Origin: an uncultured Pelagibacteraceae bacterium
Lineage (GTDB): Bacteria > Pseudomonadota > Alphaproteobacteria > Pelagibacterales > Pelagibacteraceae
Direction: 5' to 3'
Length of the DNA: 64,000 bases
Assembly: GCA_902610755.1 (NCBI GenBank)
Contig: CACLWW010000004.1
Location: 1 to 64,000 of the forward strand
Shown: positions 48,014-55,742 of the stretch, piece by piece
Layout of the letters: every line of letters begins with the position of its first letter
Numbering within the stretch: position 1 is the first letter of the stretch
Program-made: the position numbers and the translations under genes
The notes under the pieces: model-generated
The model's database searches: none
Seen by the model: only the letters and a program-made list of their open reading frames with translations
Told to the model about the DNA's origin: nothing

Positions 48014-48857
48014 TATTTGCAGCTAATTTTATAAAATTTGTTATAGATTTTTTTATATTTAATATTAATAAATATGAAAATCCTCTAAGGATATATTTTA
48101 TTATTTTTCTAAAGTGGTGAACAGTAAATTTTTGTACATTAAAATAAATAAGAGGAGAATATTCATTATGAAAGGTTTTTATTAAAAAATTCTGAATGTT
48201 CGATTTTGAGGATTTGCCCTGATTATGTTGAGCTTTCGATTTTGGTGTTATGATTACACTCTTTTTTTTGGATCTAAATTTTCTACAAAGATCAATCTCC
48301 TCCCAAAAAAGAAAATACTTTTCATCAAATTTACCAATATTTTCAAAGTGTTTTGCACTTATTAATAAAGCACAGCCTTTAGCAACATCAACGCATAATT
48401 CACCCTCTATCTTTGAATTTAATAATAATTCTCTTGATCTCATTGCACTTGATGAATCTAAATTCTTTAAGTTTCTTTCTGGAAATGCTCCGTAAAAGTC
48501 TTTATCAGGAAGTGTAACGGGAGCAACTATTCCGCAGTCATTATATTGGTTTAAAGTGTTAAGCATATTTTCTATTGAACTATCATCAATGGAAAGGTCA
48601 GGATTAAGAACTAGAAAAAAATTTGTAGATACATTATCAAAAGCAAAATTTATTGCTCTACCATACCCAAGATTTTTATTTTTTGAAATAACTTGGATAT
48701 TTTTAAAATTTTTAATTCGCTCAAGAATTTTTTCATTTTTTCCATTATCGACAACAATTATCTTAAAATTTTTTAGACTATCAAAAAAACTCTCAACTAT
48801 TTCACTTGAGTTATAGAGAACAGTAATGATCGTAATTTCATTATAAATTTTGCTCAT
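47976..48857 (-). CDS. Glycosyltransferase family 2
   Basis: A 293-residue GT-A type glycosyltransferase. The N-terminal strand ITIITVLYNSSEIVESFFDSL, IIVVDNGKNEK, KNKNLGYGRAINFAF, and the DxD-type metal motif FLVLNPDLSI mark the family, similar to rhamnosyltransferase-like GT2 members of O-antigen or cell-wall pathways. The C-terminal region (FHNEYSPLIYFNVQKFTVHHF) is typical too. No polysaccharide cluster surrounds it; it is a lone gene whose end overlaps the EamA gene by 38 bases. Confidence 0.87.
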   Translation of the reverse strand: MSKIYNEITIITVLYNSSEIVESFFDSLKNFKIIVVDNGKNEKILERIKNFKNIQVISKNKNLGYGRAINFAFDNVSTNFFLVLNPDLSIDDSSIENMLNTLNQYNDCGIVAPVTLPDKDFYGAFPERNLKNLDSSSAMRSRELLLNSKIEGELCVDVAKGCALLISAKHFENIGKFDEKYFLFWEEIDLCRKFRSKKKSVIITPKSKAQHNQGKSSKSNIQNFLIKTFHNEYSPLIYFNVQKFTVHHFRKIIKYILRGFSYLLILNIKKSITNFIKLAANIRYFFDLKSSSK

Positions 48858-48936
48858 CTGCGTGAAATAGCTTATATTTTTTTAAAAAAATTTGTTTTAA
48901 TTTATTTTTTCTATTTCAATTTATAATAGAAGAATT

Positions 48937-48981
48937 ATGAAAAAACATACCAAATGTTGTTGTCGTTTAATAAATCAATAA
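48937..48981 (+). CDS. Candidate 14-residue leader peptide with Cys-Cys-Cys
   Basis: Too short for the ORF track. ATG AAA AAA CAT ACC AAA TGT TGT TGT CGT TTA ATA AAT CAA TAA encodes MKKHTKCCCRLINQ. It lies in the 185-base gap before the second EamA transporter, with AGAAG five bases or so upstream of its ATG. Three adjacent Cys codons are what a cysteine-sensing leader would need. The codon run is seen directly; translation and a regulatory role are inference, and a chance ORF is possible. Confidence 0.4.
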   Translation: MKKHTKCCCRLINQ

Positions 48982-49007
48982 TATTTTCAACTTGAGGTTT
49001 TTCTGTG

Positions 49008-49021
49008 GTTTCACGTGAAAA
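49008..49021. promoter_or_regulatory. parS-like palindrome
   Basis: GTTTCACGTGAAAA, containing the perfect 12-base palindrome TTTCACGTGAAA (49009-49020), matches 13 of 14 positions of the bacterial parS core GTTTCACGTGAAAC bound by ParB. It sits between the leader ORF and the EamA gene, 22 bases before the ATG. No parA or parB is in the window. The alternative is an unrelated operator or RNA hairpin in the leader. Confidence 0.5.
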
Positions 49022-49042
49022 TACTATAGGTTTGATAAATTA

Positions 49043-49894
49043 ATGAATAAATTTTTACCTCTGATCTTTGTTCTATTGTGGTCTTCAGCTTTTGTTACTA
49101 CAAAACCAATAGTAGATAACAGTGATCCTTTTGCAGCTTTAGCTTTCCGATTTTTTATAGTTGCTCTAGGTTTTTTTATTTATTGCGTTTATAAAAAACT
49201 ATCACTTAAATTAAACAGTAGAGACTTTATCCAGTCTTTTTCAAGTGGCGTTCTATTTCATGGAATTTATTTAGGAGGTGTATTTTTTTCTATCTCAAAA
49301 GGTATTCCAACAGGTATAACTGCACTTATTGTTACAATGCAGCCGATTTTAACAAATGCTTTGGCCGGACCTTTTCTCAAAGAGCATGTAGGATGGAAAC
49401 AGTGGATTGGGGTTGCTCTTGGATTTATAGGATCTGCATTAGTATTAGGAGTAGATATAGGAGGTGCTCTTCCAACAATTGGAATTATAGCTTCTTTCAT
49501 TGCACTAATATCCATTACATCTGCCACTCTTTTTCAAAAGAAATTCAGTGGAAATATTCCTTTACCAGTAAGCAATACATATCAAGCTGCAGGAGGATGT
49601 TTCTTCCACTTGATAGTGATTTTGTTTTTTGTTGAACCCTTTATCGATTTTAACCCCAGTTTTTTAATAGCAATGGGTCATCAAATTTTTCTTGTATCTT
49701 TTGGTGCGTTTACAATATTAATGTTTTTAATCAAAAATAATTCAGCAAGTAAAACAGTTACTGTATTTTTTTTAATACCAGCAACTTCGGCAATTATTGC
49801 CTGGATATTTCTTAATGAACAATTATCTTTAATTGATATATTTGGCTTCATTGTTGCTTCACTTGGTGTATTTATCGCAACAAGAAAATCTTAA
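49043..49894 (+). CDS. EamA-family (DMT) transporter
   Basis: A 283-residue membrane protein with ten hydrophobic segments in two EamA repeats (FLPLIFVLLWSSAFVTTKPI at the N-terminus; the second ends IAWIFLNEQLSLIDIFGFIV). The FALLWSSAF-type opening is typical of this DMT branch, whose E. coli namesake EamA exports cysteine and O-acetylserine. Whether this protein does so is unknown, but the Cys-codon ORF just upstream makes it worth asking. The track's ORF 49393-49635 is a shadow. Downstream is a 100-base gap with a weak inverted repeat ATTTCAA/TTGAAAT. Confidence 0.87.
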   Translation: MNKFLPLIFVLLWSSAFVTTKPIVDNSDPFAALAFRFFIVALGFFIYCVYKKLSLKLNSRDFIQSFSSGVLFHGIYLGGVFFSISKGIPTGITALIVTMQPILTNALAGPFLKEHVGWKQWIGVALGFIGSALVLGVDIGGALPTIGIIASFIALISITSATLFQKKFSGNIPLPVSNTYQAAGGCFFHLIVILFFVEPFIDFNPSFLIAMGHQIFLVSFGAFTILMFLIKNNSASKTVTVFFLIPATSAIIAWIFLNEQLSLIDIFGFIVASLGVFIATRKS

Positions 49895-49994
49895 ACTATT
49901 CTATTTATTGAAAAAAAACATTTCAACTTAAAATTGAAATATATTTTGCGCATTTACATCGTGTTTAAAAAGAGCTTAAATTGAAATTATACAA

Positions 49995-51707
49995 ATGGCT
50001 AAGTCTAAGAAAAAAAAAGCTGTTAAGAAAAGAAGAAAGAAAACAAAAAAGTCGATTAAAAAAAGAAGAAAACTTAAAAGCGGAACGACAAAGAAACTTT
50101 CTAAATCTAAAAAAAAGCTGAAAAAGACAAAGCCAAAAACAATACGTAAAACAAATGGAGGAAAAATGAGTGCAGAGATGAAAGTGTCTTCTGTTCTAGA
50201 TACCTCTCATTTGAAGGTTAAATTTCCGTTCAAAGCAAAATACGGAAACTACATAAATGGAAAATTTGTAGAACCTAAATCTGGAAAGTATTTTGATAAT
50301 ACTTCTCCGATCTCAAATGAAGTTATCTGTTCAGTTGCGCGATCTAACGAAAAAGACGTGGATGCAGCATTAGATGCAGCTCACGCAGCTTTCCCAACTT
50401 GGGGAAAGACATCAATCACTGAAAGATCTAACATTTTGATAAAGATTGCAGATGTATTAGAAAAGAATTTAAATACATTAGCAGTAGCAGAATGTTTAGA
50501 TAACGGTAAGCCAATCAGAGAATGTATGGCTGCTGACTTACCTCTTGTAATAGATCATTGGAGATATTTTGCAGGAGTAATCAGAGCAGAAGAAGGTTCA
50601 GTTGCTGAAATAAGCAATAATGAATATTCTTATCATATACCTGAGCCACTAGGTGTAGTTGGACAAATTATACCTTGGAACTTCCCATTACTAATGGCAA
50701 CTTGGAAACTTGCTCCAGCATTAGCTGCTGGTAACTGTGTGGTATTAAAACCTGCAGAGCAAACTCCAGCGTCTATCATGGTAATGATGGAAATGATTGG
50801 CGATCTTTTACCAAAAGGTGTTGTTAACATTGTAAGCGGTTTTGGATTAGAAGCTGGTAAACCTTTAGCATCTTCTAAAAGAATTAAGAAAATTGCTTTC
50901 ACTGGTGAAACAACAACTGGTAGATTGATTATGCAATATGCATCACAAAACTTAATCCCAATAACTTTGGAATTAGGTGGTAAATCTCCTAACATTTTCT
51001 TTGAAGACGTCATGGATAAAAACGATGACTTCTTTGATAAATGTTTAGAAGGTTTTGCAATGTTTACATTAAACCAAGGAGAGGTTTGTACTTGTCCAAG
51101 TAGAGTACTAGTTCAAGAGTCTATCTATGACAAATTCATGGAAAAAGCTATTGCTAGAACTAAAGCTGTAAAACAAGACAATCCTTTAAAAATGGAGACA
51201 ATGATTGGTGCGCAAGCTTCATTAGAACAAATGGAAAAAATCAAATCTTATCTAGATTTAGGTAAGAAAGAGGGTGCCAAAGTTCTATGTGGAGGAAATG
51301 TTGCAAAAATCAATAGTGGTTTAGAAAAAGGAAACTACATTGAGCCAACTATTTTCGAAGGTAAAAACAATATGAGAATATTCCAAGAAGAAATTTTTGG
51401 ACCTGTTGTTTCTGTAACTAAATTTAAAGATGAAAAAGAAGCATTAGAAATTGCTAATGATACTCTTTATGGTTTAGGTGCAGGAGTATGGACTAGAAAT
51501 GGAAATCTTGCATATAGAATGGGTAGAGAGATACAAGCTGGTAGAGTTTGGACAAACTGTTATCACGCTTATCCTGCTCATGCTGCTTTCGGCGGATATA
51601 AACAATCTGGTATCGGAAGAGAAACTCATAAAATGATGCTTAACCACTACAGACAAGTGAAGAACTTACACGTGTCTTACAGTGAAAAGAAATTGGGCTT
51701 CTTTTAA
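49995..51707 (+). CDS. NAD-dependent aldehyde dehydrogenase (ExaC-like) with Lys-rich N-terminal extension
   Basis: The catalytic part (from about residue 58) is a full aldehyde dehydrogenase close to the ExaC/AldB acetaldehyde type: [45 protein letters not shown], the general-base Glu in [14 protein letters not shown], and the cysteine motif [15 protein letters not shown]. The first 57 residues ([20 protein letters not shown] and on) are almost all Lys/Arg and unrelated to the family. A GGAGG sits 4 bases before an internal ATG at 50166 ([11 protein letters not shown]), so the main product may start there. The DUF779 gene follows, a known partner of this enzyme type. It could oxidise acetaldehyde or another short aldehyde. 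Confidence 0.92.
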   Translation: MAKSKKKKAVKKRRKKTKKSIKKRRKLKSGTTKKLSKSKKKLKKTKPKTIRKTNGGKMSAEMKVSSVLDTSHLKVKFPFKAKYGNYINGKFVEPKSGKYFDNTSPISNEVICSVARSNEKDVDAALDAAHAAFPTWGKTSITERSNILIKIADVLEKNLNTLAVAECLDNGKPIRECMAADLPLVIDHWRYFAGVIRAEEGSVAEISNNEYSYHIPEPLGVVGQIIPWNFPLLMATWKLAPALAAGNCVVLKPAEQTPASIMVMMEMIGDLLPKGVVNIVSGFGLEAGKPLASSKRIKKIAFTGETTTGRLIMQYASQNLIPITLELGGKSPNIFFEDVMDKNDDFFDKCLEGFAMFTLNQGEVCTCPSRVLVQESIYDKFMEKAIARTKAVKQDNPLKMETMIGAQASLEQMEKIKSYLDLGKKEGAKVLCGGNVAKINSGLEKGNYIEPTIFEGKNNMRIFQEEIFGPVVSVTKFKDEKEALEIANDTLYGLGAGVWTRNGNLAYRMGREIQAGRVWTNCYHAYPAHAAFGGYKQSGIGRETHKMMLNHYRQVKNLHVSYSEKKLGFF

Positions 51708-51724
51708 AAGATAATTAATATATA

Positions 51725-51750
51725 ATGGCCCGTGAGGAATCACGGGCCAT
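51725..51750 (+). terminator. Strong GC-rich hairpin between aldehyde dehydrogenase and DUF779
   Basis: ATGGCCCGTGA-GGAA-TCACGGGCCAT is a perfect 11-bp stem with a four-base loop, remarkably GC-rich for this genome. It lies 17 bases after the dehydrogenase stop and 6 bases before the DUF779 ATG. Only ATTGTT follows, so a classical T-run is missing. It could end or weaken transcription, protect the upstream mRNA end, or control DUF779 translation. Confidence 0.7.
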
Positions 51751-51756
51751 ATTGTT

Positions 51757-52107
51757 ATGAAAGTAAAAGCAACAGAATCAGCATTAAAACTAATTGAAGA
51801 TATTAAAGCTCAACATGGGGAGGAGCTTTTATTTCATCAATCGGGTGGATGTTGCGATGGAAGTGCTCCAATGTGCTATCCTAGAAAAGAATACATGGTT
51901 GGTAACAGCGATGTAAAACTTGGTGAGATTGGTGGAGTCCCTTTTTATATGAATGATGACCAATATGAAAAGTGGAAACATACTGACTTAACTATCGATG
52001 CTGTAAATGGTATTGGCGGAATGTTCTCTTTGGATAATGGAACAGGCCGCAGATTTCTGACTAAATCAGAAATCTGCTTAGTCGTTGATAACGACAAAAA
52101 AAATTAA
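51757..52107 (+). CDS. DUF779-family protein
   Basis: A 116-residue protein matching DUF779: LIEDIKAQHGEELLFHQSGG, CCDGSAPMCYPRKEY and IDAVNGIGGMFSLDNGTGRRF. The cluster of cysteines (GGCCDGSAPMC) suggests metal or redox function, but no activity is established to my knowledge. DUF779 genes are regularly found next to ExaC-type aldehyde dehydrogenases, as here. The ATG follows a strong hairpin closely, and a second inverted repeat lies in its 3' end. Confidence 0.9.
   Translation: MKVKATESALKLIEDIKAQHGEELLFHQSGGCCDGSAPMCYPRKEYMVGNSDVKLGEIGGVPFYMNDDQYEKWKHTDLTIDAVNGIGGMFSLDNGTGRRFLTKSEICLVVDNDKKN
52049..52077 (+). repeat. Perfect 12-bp inverted repeat in the DUF779 3' end
   Basis: GCAGATTTCTGA-CTAAA-TCAGAAATCTGC is a perfect 12-bp stem with a five-base loop, within the last codons of DUF779 (FLTKSEICLV region). 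The stop follows 28 bases later, then the convergent GYD gene. No T-run follows directly. It may be an mRNA 3'-end structure or a two-way terminator; the role is not determined. Confidence 0.75.
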
Positions 52108-52115
52108 TTAATCTT

Positions 52116-52433
52116 TTACTGTCCAGGTGCTTTGTAGCCAATTTTTCCTGCTTTAGCTGTAGCTTTTGAAAAATCAATCGCCTCAAGTATTGTTAAATTT
52201 TTAACAGCACCTGATCCCTCTACAACAAGTTTAATTGCAGCAAAATCATCAAACGATGTAAGATCTACAACAACAACAAAATCATAAGATCCTCTTACAA
52301 TGTCCATACTATGCATTGTACCACCCATTGCTTTTGTTAATTGTTCTACAACTGCTTTTCTGTCAGTTCCTGGATCTTTCAAAAATCCTTGAAAAGCTTT
52401 TTCTGTGTAGTTTCCCATTATATATGCTTTCAT
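52116..52433 (-). CDS. GYD-domain protein
   Basis: A 105-residue small protein with the GYD-domain pattern: YIMGNYTEKAFQGFLKDPGTDR at the start, MGGTMHSMDIVRGSYDFVVVVDL in the middle and AAIKLVVEGSGAVKNLTILEA near the end. These are ferredoxin-like dimers of unknown function. A strong ribosome site (AAGGAGTATAAC before ATG) indicates efficient translation. It is divergent from the second aldehyde dehydrogenase across 103 bases that should carry both promoters; I see no clear boxes. Confidence 0.85.
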   Translation of the reverse strand: MKAYIMGNYTEKAFQGFLKDPGTDRKAVVEQLTKAMGGTMHSMDIVRGSYDFVVVVDLTSFDDFAAIKLVVEGSGAVKNLTILEAIDFSKATAKAGKIGYKAPGQ

Positions 52434-52536
52434 GTTATACTCCTTAAATTAAGGTTTATAGTATCGAGTTTTTGGGTTTTGTTGATATGATTTATTTGCA
52501 CACTAGACACTTTAAAAGCTCATGTTAGATTAAATT

Positions 52537-53979
52537 ATGTACGAAAAATACGGTCAATTCATAGATGGTAAGTGGCACAAATCTTCTTCAGGTGAAACTT
52601 ATGAAGTTATCAATCCAGCTAACGAGGAAATTATTGGTAAAGCATCTAAAGCTTCATCTGAGGATGTTGATAAAGCTTTGTTGTCTGCTCAAAAAGGTTT
52701 AGAGGTTTGGAAAAAAACACCACCATGGCAACGTGCTTATATTTTAAGAAGAATTGCTGACAAGATGAGAGAAAAGCAAGACATACTTGCTAAATGGATG
52801 ACCCTTGAAGTTGGAAAACCGTTTGCAGAAGCAAAGGGTGAAGTTAATGGTGCAGCAGATATTTATGAGTGGAATGCAGAGGAGACAAAAAGAATTTATG
52901 GCCAAACAGTTGAAAGCAGATTTGAAGATACTAGAGTTCATGTTTACTACCAGCCTGTTGGAGTAGTAGCAGCATTAGTCCCGTGGAATTTTCCTTTAGT
53001 TTTATCTGCAAGGAAAATTTCTACAGCATTAGCAGCTGGCTGCTCAGTAATTGTAAAACCAGATGTAATAACTCCTGGTGTTGTTATGGAACAAGTTGAG
53101 ATTTGTAGAGAATGTGGAGTTCCTCCAGGTGTTGTAAATTTATTATCAGGGGACCCTCCAAGTATCGCTCAACAATTAATTGCCTCTGATATAGTAAAAA
53201 AGATTTCGATTACAGGATCATCAAGAGTTGGAAAGTTAATTTTAAAACAGGCAGCAGACAAAGTTCAAAGAGTTACAATGGAATTAAGTGGTCACTCTCC
53301 ATTTATAGTTTTTGATGATGCAGATATTAAAAAAGCGACCGACATGGCAATCGCTGCAAAGTTTAGAAATAATGGTCAAGTTTGTATTTCGCCTAATAGA
53401 TTTTACATCCAAGAAAATAAAAAAGATGAATTTGTTAACTTGTTTGTAGAAAAAACTAAGAAATTGAAAATTGGTGACGGTATGGATCCTTCAGTTCAAC
53501 TTGGACCTTTAACAACCAAAAAAAGATTAAACGAAATTGAAGAATTAGTTGAAACAACAAAAAAAGAGGGTGCGAAAGTTTTACTAGGTGGGAAAAGACC
53601 ATCAGGCTTTAATAAAGGTTATTTCTATGAACCTACAGTTTTTGATAATGTAAAAGATGATTATACAATTATGAAAGTAGAACCATTTGGACCTTTGGTT
53701 CCTATGTTATCCTTTAAAAGTTTCGATGAAGTAATTGAAAGAGCTAATAATCATGAATTAGGATTATCAAGTTATATTTGTACTAACTCTATGGAAAAAG
53801 CACATAGAGCTTCAGAGTTAATGGAAACTGGAACAGTAGCAGTCAATACACCTTTAGTAGCTTTAGCAGAAGCACCCTTTGGAGGTATCAAACAAGCGGG
53901 ATACGGAAGAGAAGGTGGCTCTATGGCAATAAAAGATTATCTTAATGTTAAGTATACTCACCTTGGTTTAAAAGGTTAA
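52537..53979 (+). CDS. NAD(P)-dependent aldehyde dehydrogenase (succinate-semialdehyde type)
   Basis: A 480-residue aldehyde dehydrogenase. YGQFIDGKWHKSSSGETYEV starts the fold; VPWNFPLVLSARKISTALAAG and SITGSSRVGKLIL bind the cofactor; the general-base Glu is in VTMELSGHSPFIVFDDAD and the nucleophile in RNNGQVCISPNRFYIQ. The SPFIVFDDAD plus FRNNGQVC patterns are closest to GabD-like succinate-semialdehyde dehydrogenases, but the substrate is not certain. It follows a different aldehyde dehydrogenase by 0.8 kb without being a close copy of it. ccdA begins 5 bases after. Confidence 0.9.
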   Translation: MYEKYGQFIDGKWHKSSSGETYEVINPANEEIIGKASKASSEDVDKALLSAQKGLEVWKKTPPWQRAYILRRIADKMREKQDILAKWMTLEVGKPFAEAKGEVNGAADIYEWNAEETKRIYGQTVESRFEDTRVHVYYQPVGVVAALVPWNFPLVLSARKISTALAAGCSVIVKPDVITPGVVMEQVEICRECGVPPGVVNLLSGDPPSIAQQLIASDIVKKISITGSSRVGKLILKQAADKVQRVTMELSGHSPFIVFDDADIKKATDMAIAAKFRNNGQVCISPNRFYIQENKKDEFVNLFVEKTKKLKIGDGMDPSVQLGPLTTKKRLNEIEELVETTKKEGAKVLLGGKRPSGFNKGYFYEPTVFDNVKDDYTIMKVEPFGPLVPMLSFKSFDEVIERANNHELGLSSYICTNSMEKAHRASELMETGTVAVNTPLVALAEAPFGGIKQAGYGREGGSMAIKDYLNVKYTHLGLKG

Positions 53980-53984
53980 TTTAG

Positions 53985-54692
53985 ATGACAGAATTAATTT
54001 TGGCTTTAGGTGCAGGCCTTCTAAGTTTTTTATCTCCATGTGTTTTACCTTTGATACCTGGTTATATATCGTACGTTTCAGGAAAATCTTTAAATGAACT
54101 ACTTGAGGAAAAAAAAGTTAATATTTTACCAATAGTCCTCTTTACTGTTGGCTTCTCTTTAATTTTTATTGCATTTGGCGCAACTAGTTCTCTTATTGGA
54201 AAAATTTTGTTAAATAATTCAATAGAGTTAAGAATACTTTCTGGCTTAATTATTATATTTTTTTCTCTTCAAATAATTGGAATAATAAATTTAAATTTCC
54301 TTAACTTTGAAAAAAGGTTTCAAACACAAAAAAGTGCTAATATTTTTAGCTCTGTTTTAGTTGGAATGGCTTTTGGTTTTGGTTGGACTCCATGTATTGG
54401 ACCTATACTAGGATCTATATTAGCTCTTGCAGCTGTAGAGCAAACACTACTTAAGGCAGTAATGTTATTATTATTTTATTCTTTAGGGTTGGCGATCCCA
54501 TTTATTTTATCTGGTTTCTTAATACAAAAATTTATGCTTGTTTCAAAAAACCTAAAAAGAAATATCAATATTATTTCAAAAACTGGTGGATTTATTTTAT
54601 TGGTAACGGGCATTTTAATACTTACAAACCAACTTCAGGCAGTGGGTTTTTATTTATTAAAATCTTTACCTTTTTTACAAAATCTGGGTTAA
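53985..54692 (+). CDS. ccdA: CcdA-type cytochrome c biogenesis protein
   Basis: CcdA passes electrons from cytoplasmic thioredoxin across the membrane to periplasmic thiol proteins for cytochrome c maturation. Six hydrophobic segments are visible in 235 residues. The two redox cysteines are in LLSFLSPCVLPLIPGYISYV and FGFGWTPCIGPILGSI. The periplasmic domains of full DsbD are absent, as in CcdA. It is placed close after the aldehyde dehydrogenase, with no functional link evident. Confidence 0.93.
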   Translation: MTELILALGAGLLSFLSPCVLPLIPGYISYVSGKSLNELLEEKKVNILPIVLFTVGFSLIFIAFGATSSLIGKILLNNSIELRILSGLIIIFFSLQIIGIINLNFLNFEKRFQTQKSANIFSSVLVGMAFGFGWTPCIGPILGSILALAAVEQTLLKAVMLLLFYSLGLAIPFILSGFLIQKFMLVSKNLKRNINIISKTGGFILLVTGILILTNQLQAVGFYLLKSLPFLQNLG

Positions 54693-54722
54693 AAAAATCG
54701 TATTTTTTGGTATAATCATAAT

Positions 54723-55742
54723 ATGTCATTAAGCTATTTAATAAATCAATCTAGTAAGTTTATTTGGTACTCTGCGCACTACATTATTTCGTTTAAGTAT
54801 GCGACACCTATTAAAATAGATAAGTCTAATCCACCTCCATTTTATGGAAAGATGCCATCAGGTAAAAAACTATTTTTTGAAATGATGAAGCTTTTAAATG
54901 ACGAAAGAAAACTAATTAATTCAAAATTCTATAAAATACCAAAGACAGAATTAAAAGATTTAATAAATACAGCTAAAGGGAGCTTTGATTTTTTTCTTGA
55001 TTTACCAAAAATTGACAAAAGAAGAACATCGGGTAAATTTTCTGAAGTCAAAACGAATAAAGATTTACCAAAATACTTCTTAAGAAATTTCCATTACCAA
55101 ACTGATGGATATTTAAGTGAAAAATCTGCAAGATTATATGAGTTTCAAGTCGAGACTTTATTTTCTGGATGTGCTGCAACAATGCGAAGATTCTCAATGA
55201 TACCACTAATTAAATTTATTAAAGATGAAAATTTACCAAGAACAAAGCTGCTGGACATTGGTACTGGCACTGGAGATATAATTGCAACGTATAAATTAAA
55301 CACTAAAAATTTAGAGGTCACTTGTTCTGATTTATCAGAAGAGTATTTAAATGTAGCAAAAGAAAAATTAAAGAAATTCTCAGATATTAACTATGTCAAT
55401 TGTAAAGGGGAAGAACTCCCTTTTGATGAGAAGTCTTATGACATTGTTACTTCTACGTATGTTTTTCATGAGGTTCCCTCTGCTATTAGAAAAAAAATTT
55501 TTAATGAAATTTCAAGAGTACTTAGAAAAGGAGGGATCTTTATTTTAACAGATTCTTTACAAATGGATGACAATCCAATTTTAAATCCATTATTAGAATT
55601 TTTTCCTTATTCGACACATGAACCTTATTATCCTAAATATATAAGAGAAGATCTTGCAAGCGTTGCTAGACAAAGTGGACTAGAACTTTTTTATTCTAAG
55701 AATGCTTATCTTTCTAAAAGCCTAGCTTTCAAAAAAATCTAA
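54723..55742 (+). CDS. SAM-dependent methyltransferase
   Basis: A 339-residue class I methyltransferase. The N-terminal 180 residues have no family I can name (SARLYEFQVETLFSGCAATMRR stands out), then the SAM motif LLDIGTGTGDIIATYK near residue 178, acidic SDLSEEYLNVA, ELPFDEKSYDIVTSTYVFHEV, and FNEISRVLRKGGIFILTDSL. It resembles UbiE/Methyltransf_11-type enzymes in the C-terminal part. The target is unknown. Its stop is next to that of the convergent dioxygenase. Confidence 0.83.
   Translation: MSLSYLINQSSKFIWYSAHYIISFKYATPIKIDKSNPPPFYGKMPSGKKLFFEMMKLLNDERKLINSKFYKIPKTELKDLINTAKGSFDFFLDLPKIDKRRTSGKFSEVKTNKDLPKYFLRNFHYQTDGYLSEKSARLYEFQVETLFSGCAATMRRFSMIPLIKFIKDENLPRTKLLDIGTGTGDIIATYKLNTKNLEVTCSDLSEEYLNVAKEKLKKFSDINYVNCKGEELPFDEKSYDIVTSTYVFHEVPSAIRKKIFNEISRVLRKGGIFILTDSLQMDDNPILNPLLEFFPYSTHEPYYPKYIREDLASVARQSGLELFYSKNAYLSKSLAFKKI

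Noticed and set aside
48858-49042. tRNA gene in the larger intergenic gap
   Set aside because: No cloverleaf or GTTCRA-type T-loop seen; the gap instead holds the Cys-codon ORF and a palindrome.
52744-52941. Minus-strand Cys-containing 65-aa ORF within the second aldehyde dehydrogenase
   Set aside because: Antisense shadow of a conserved enzyme.
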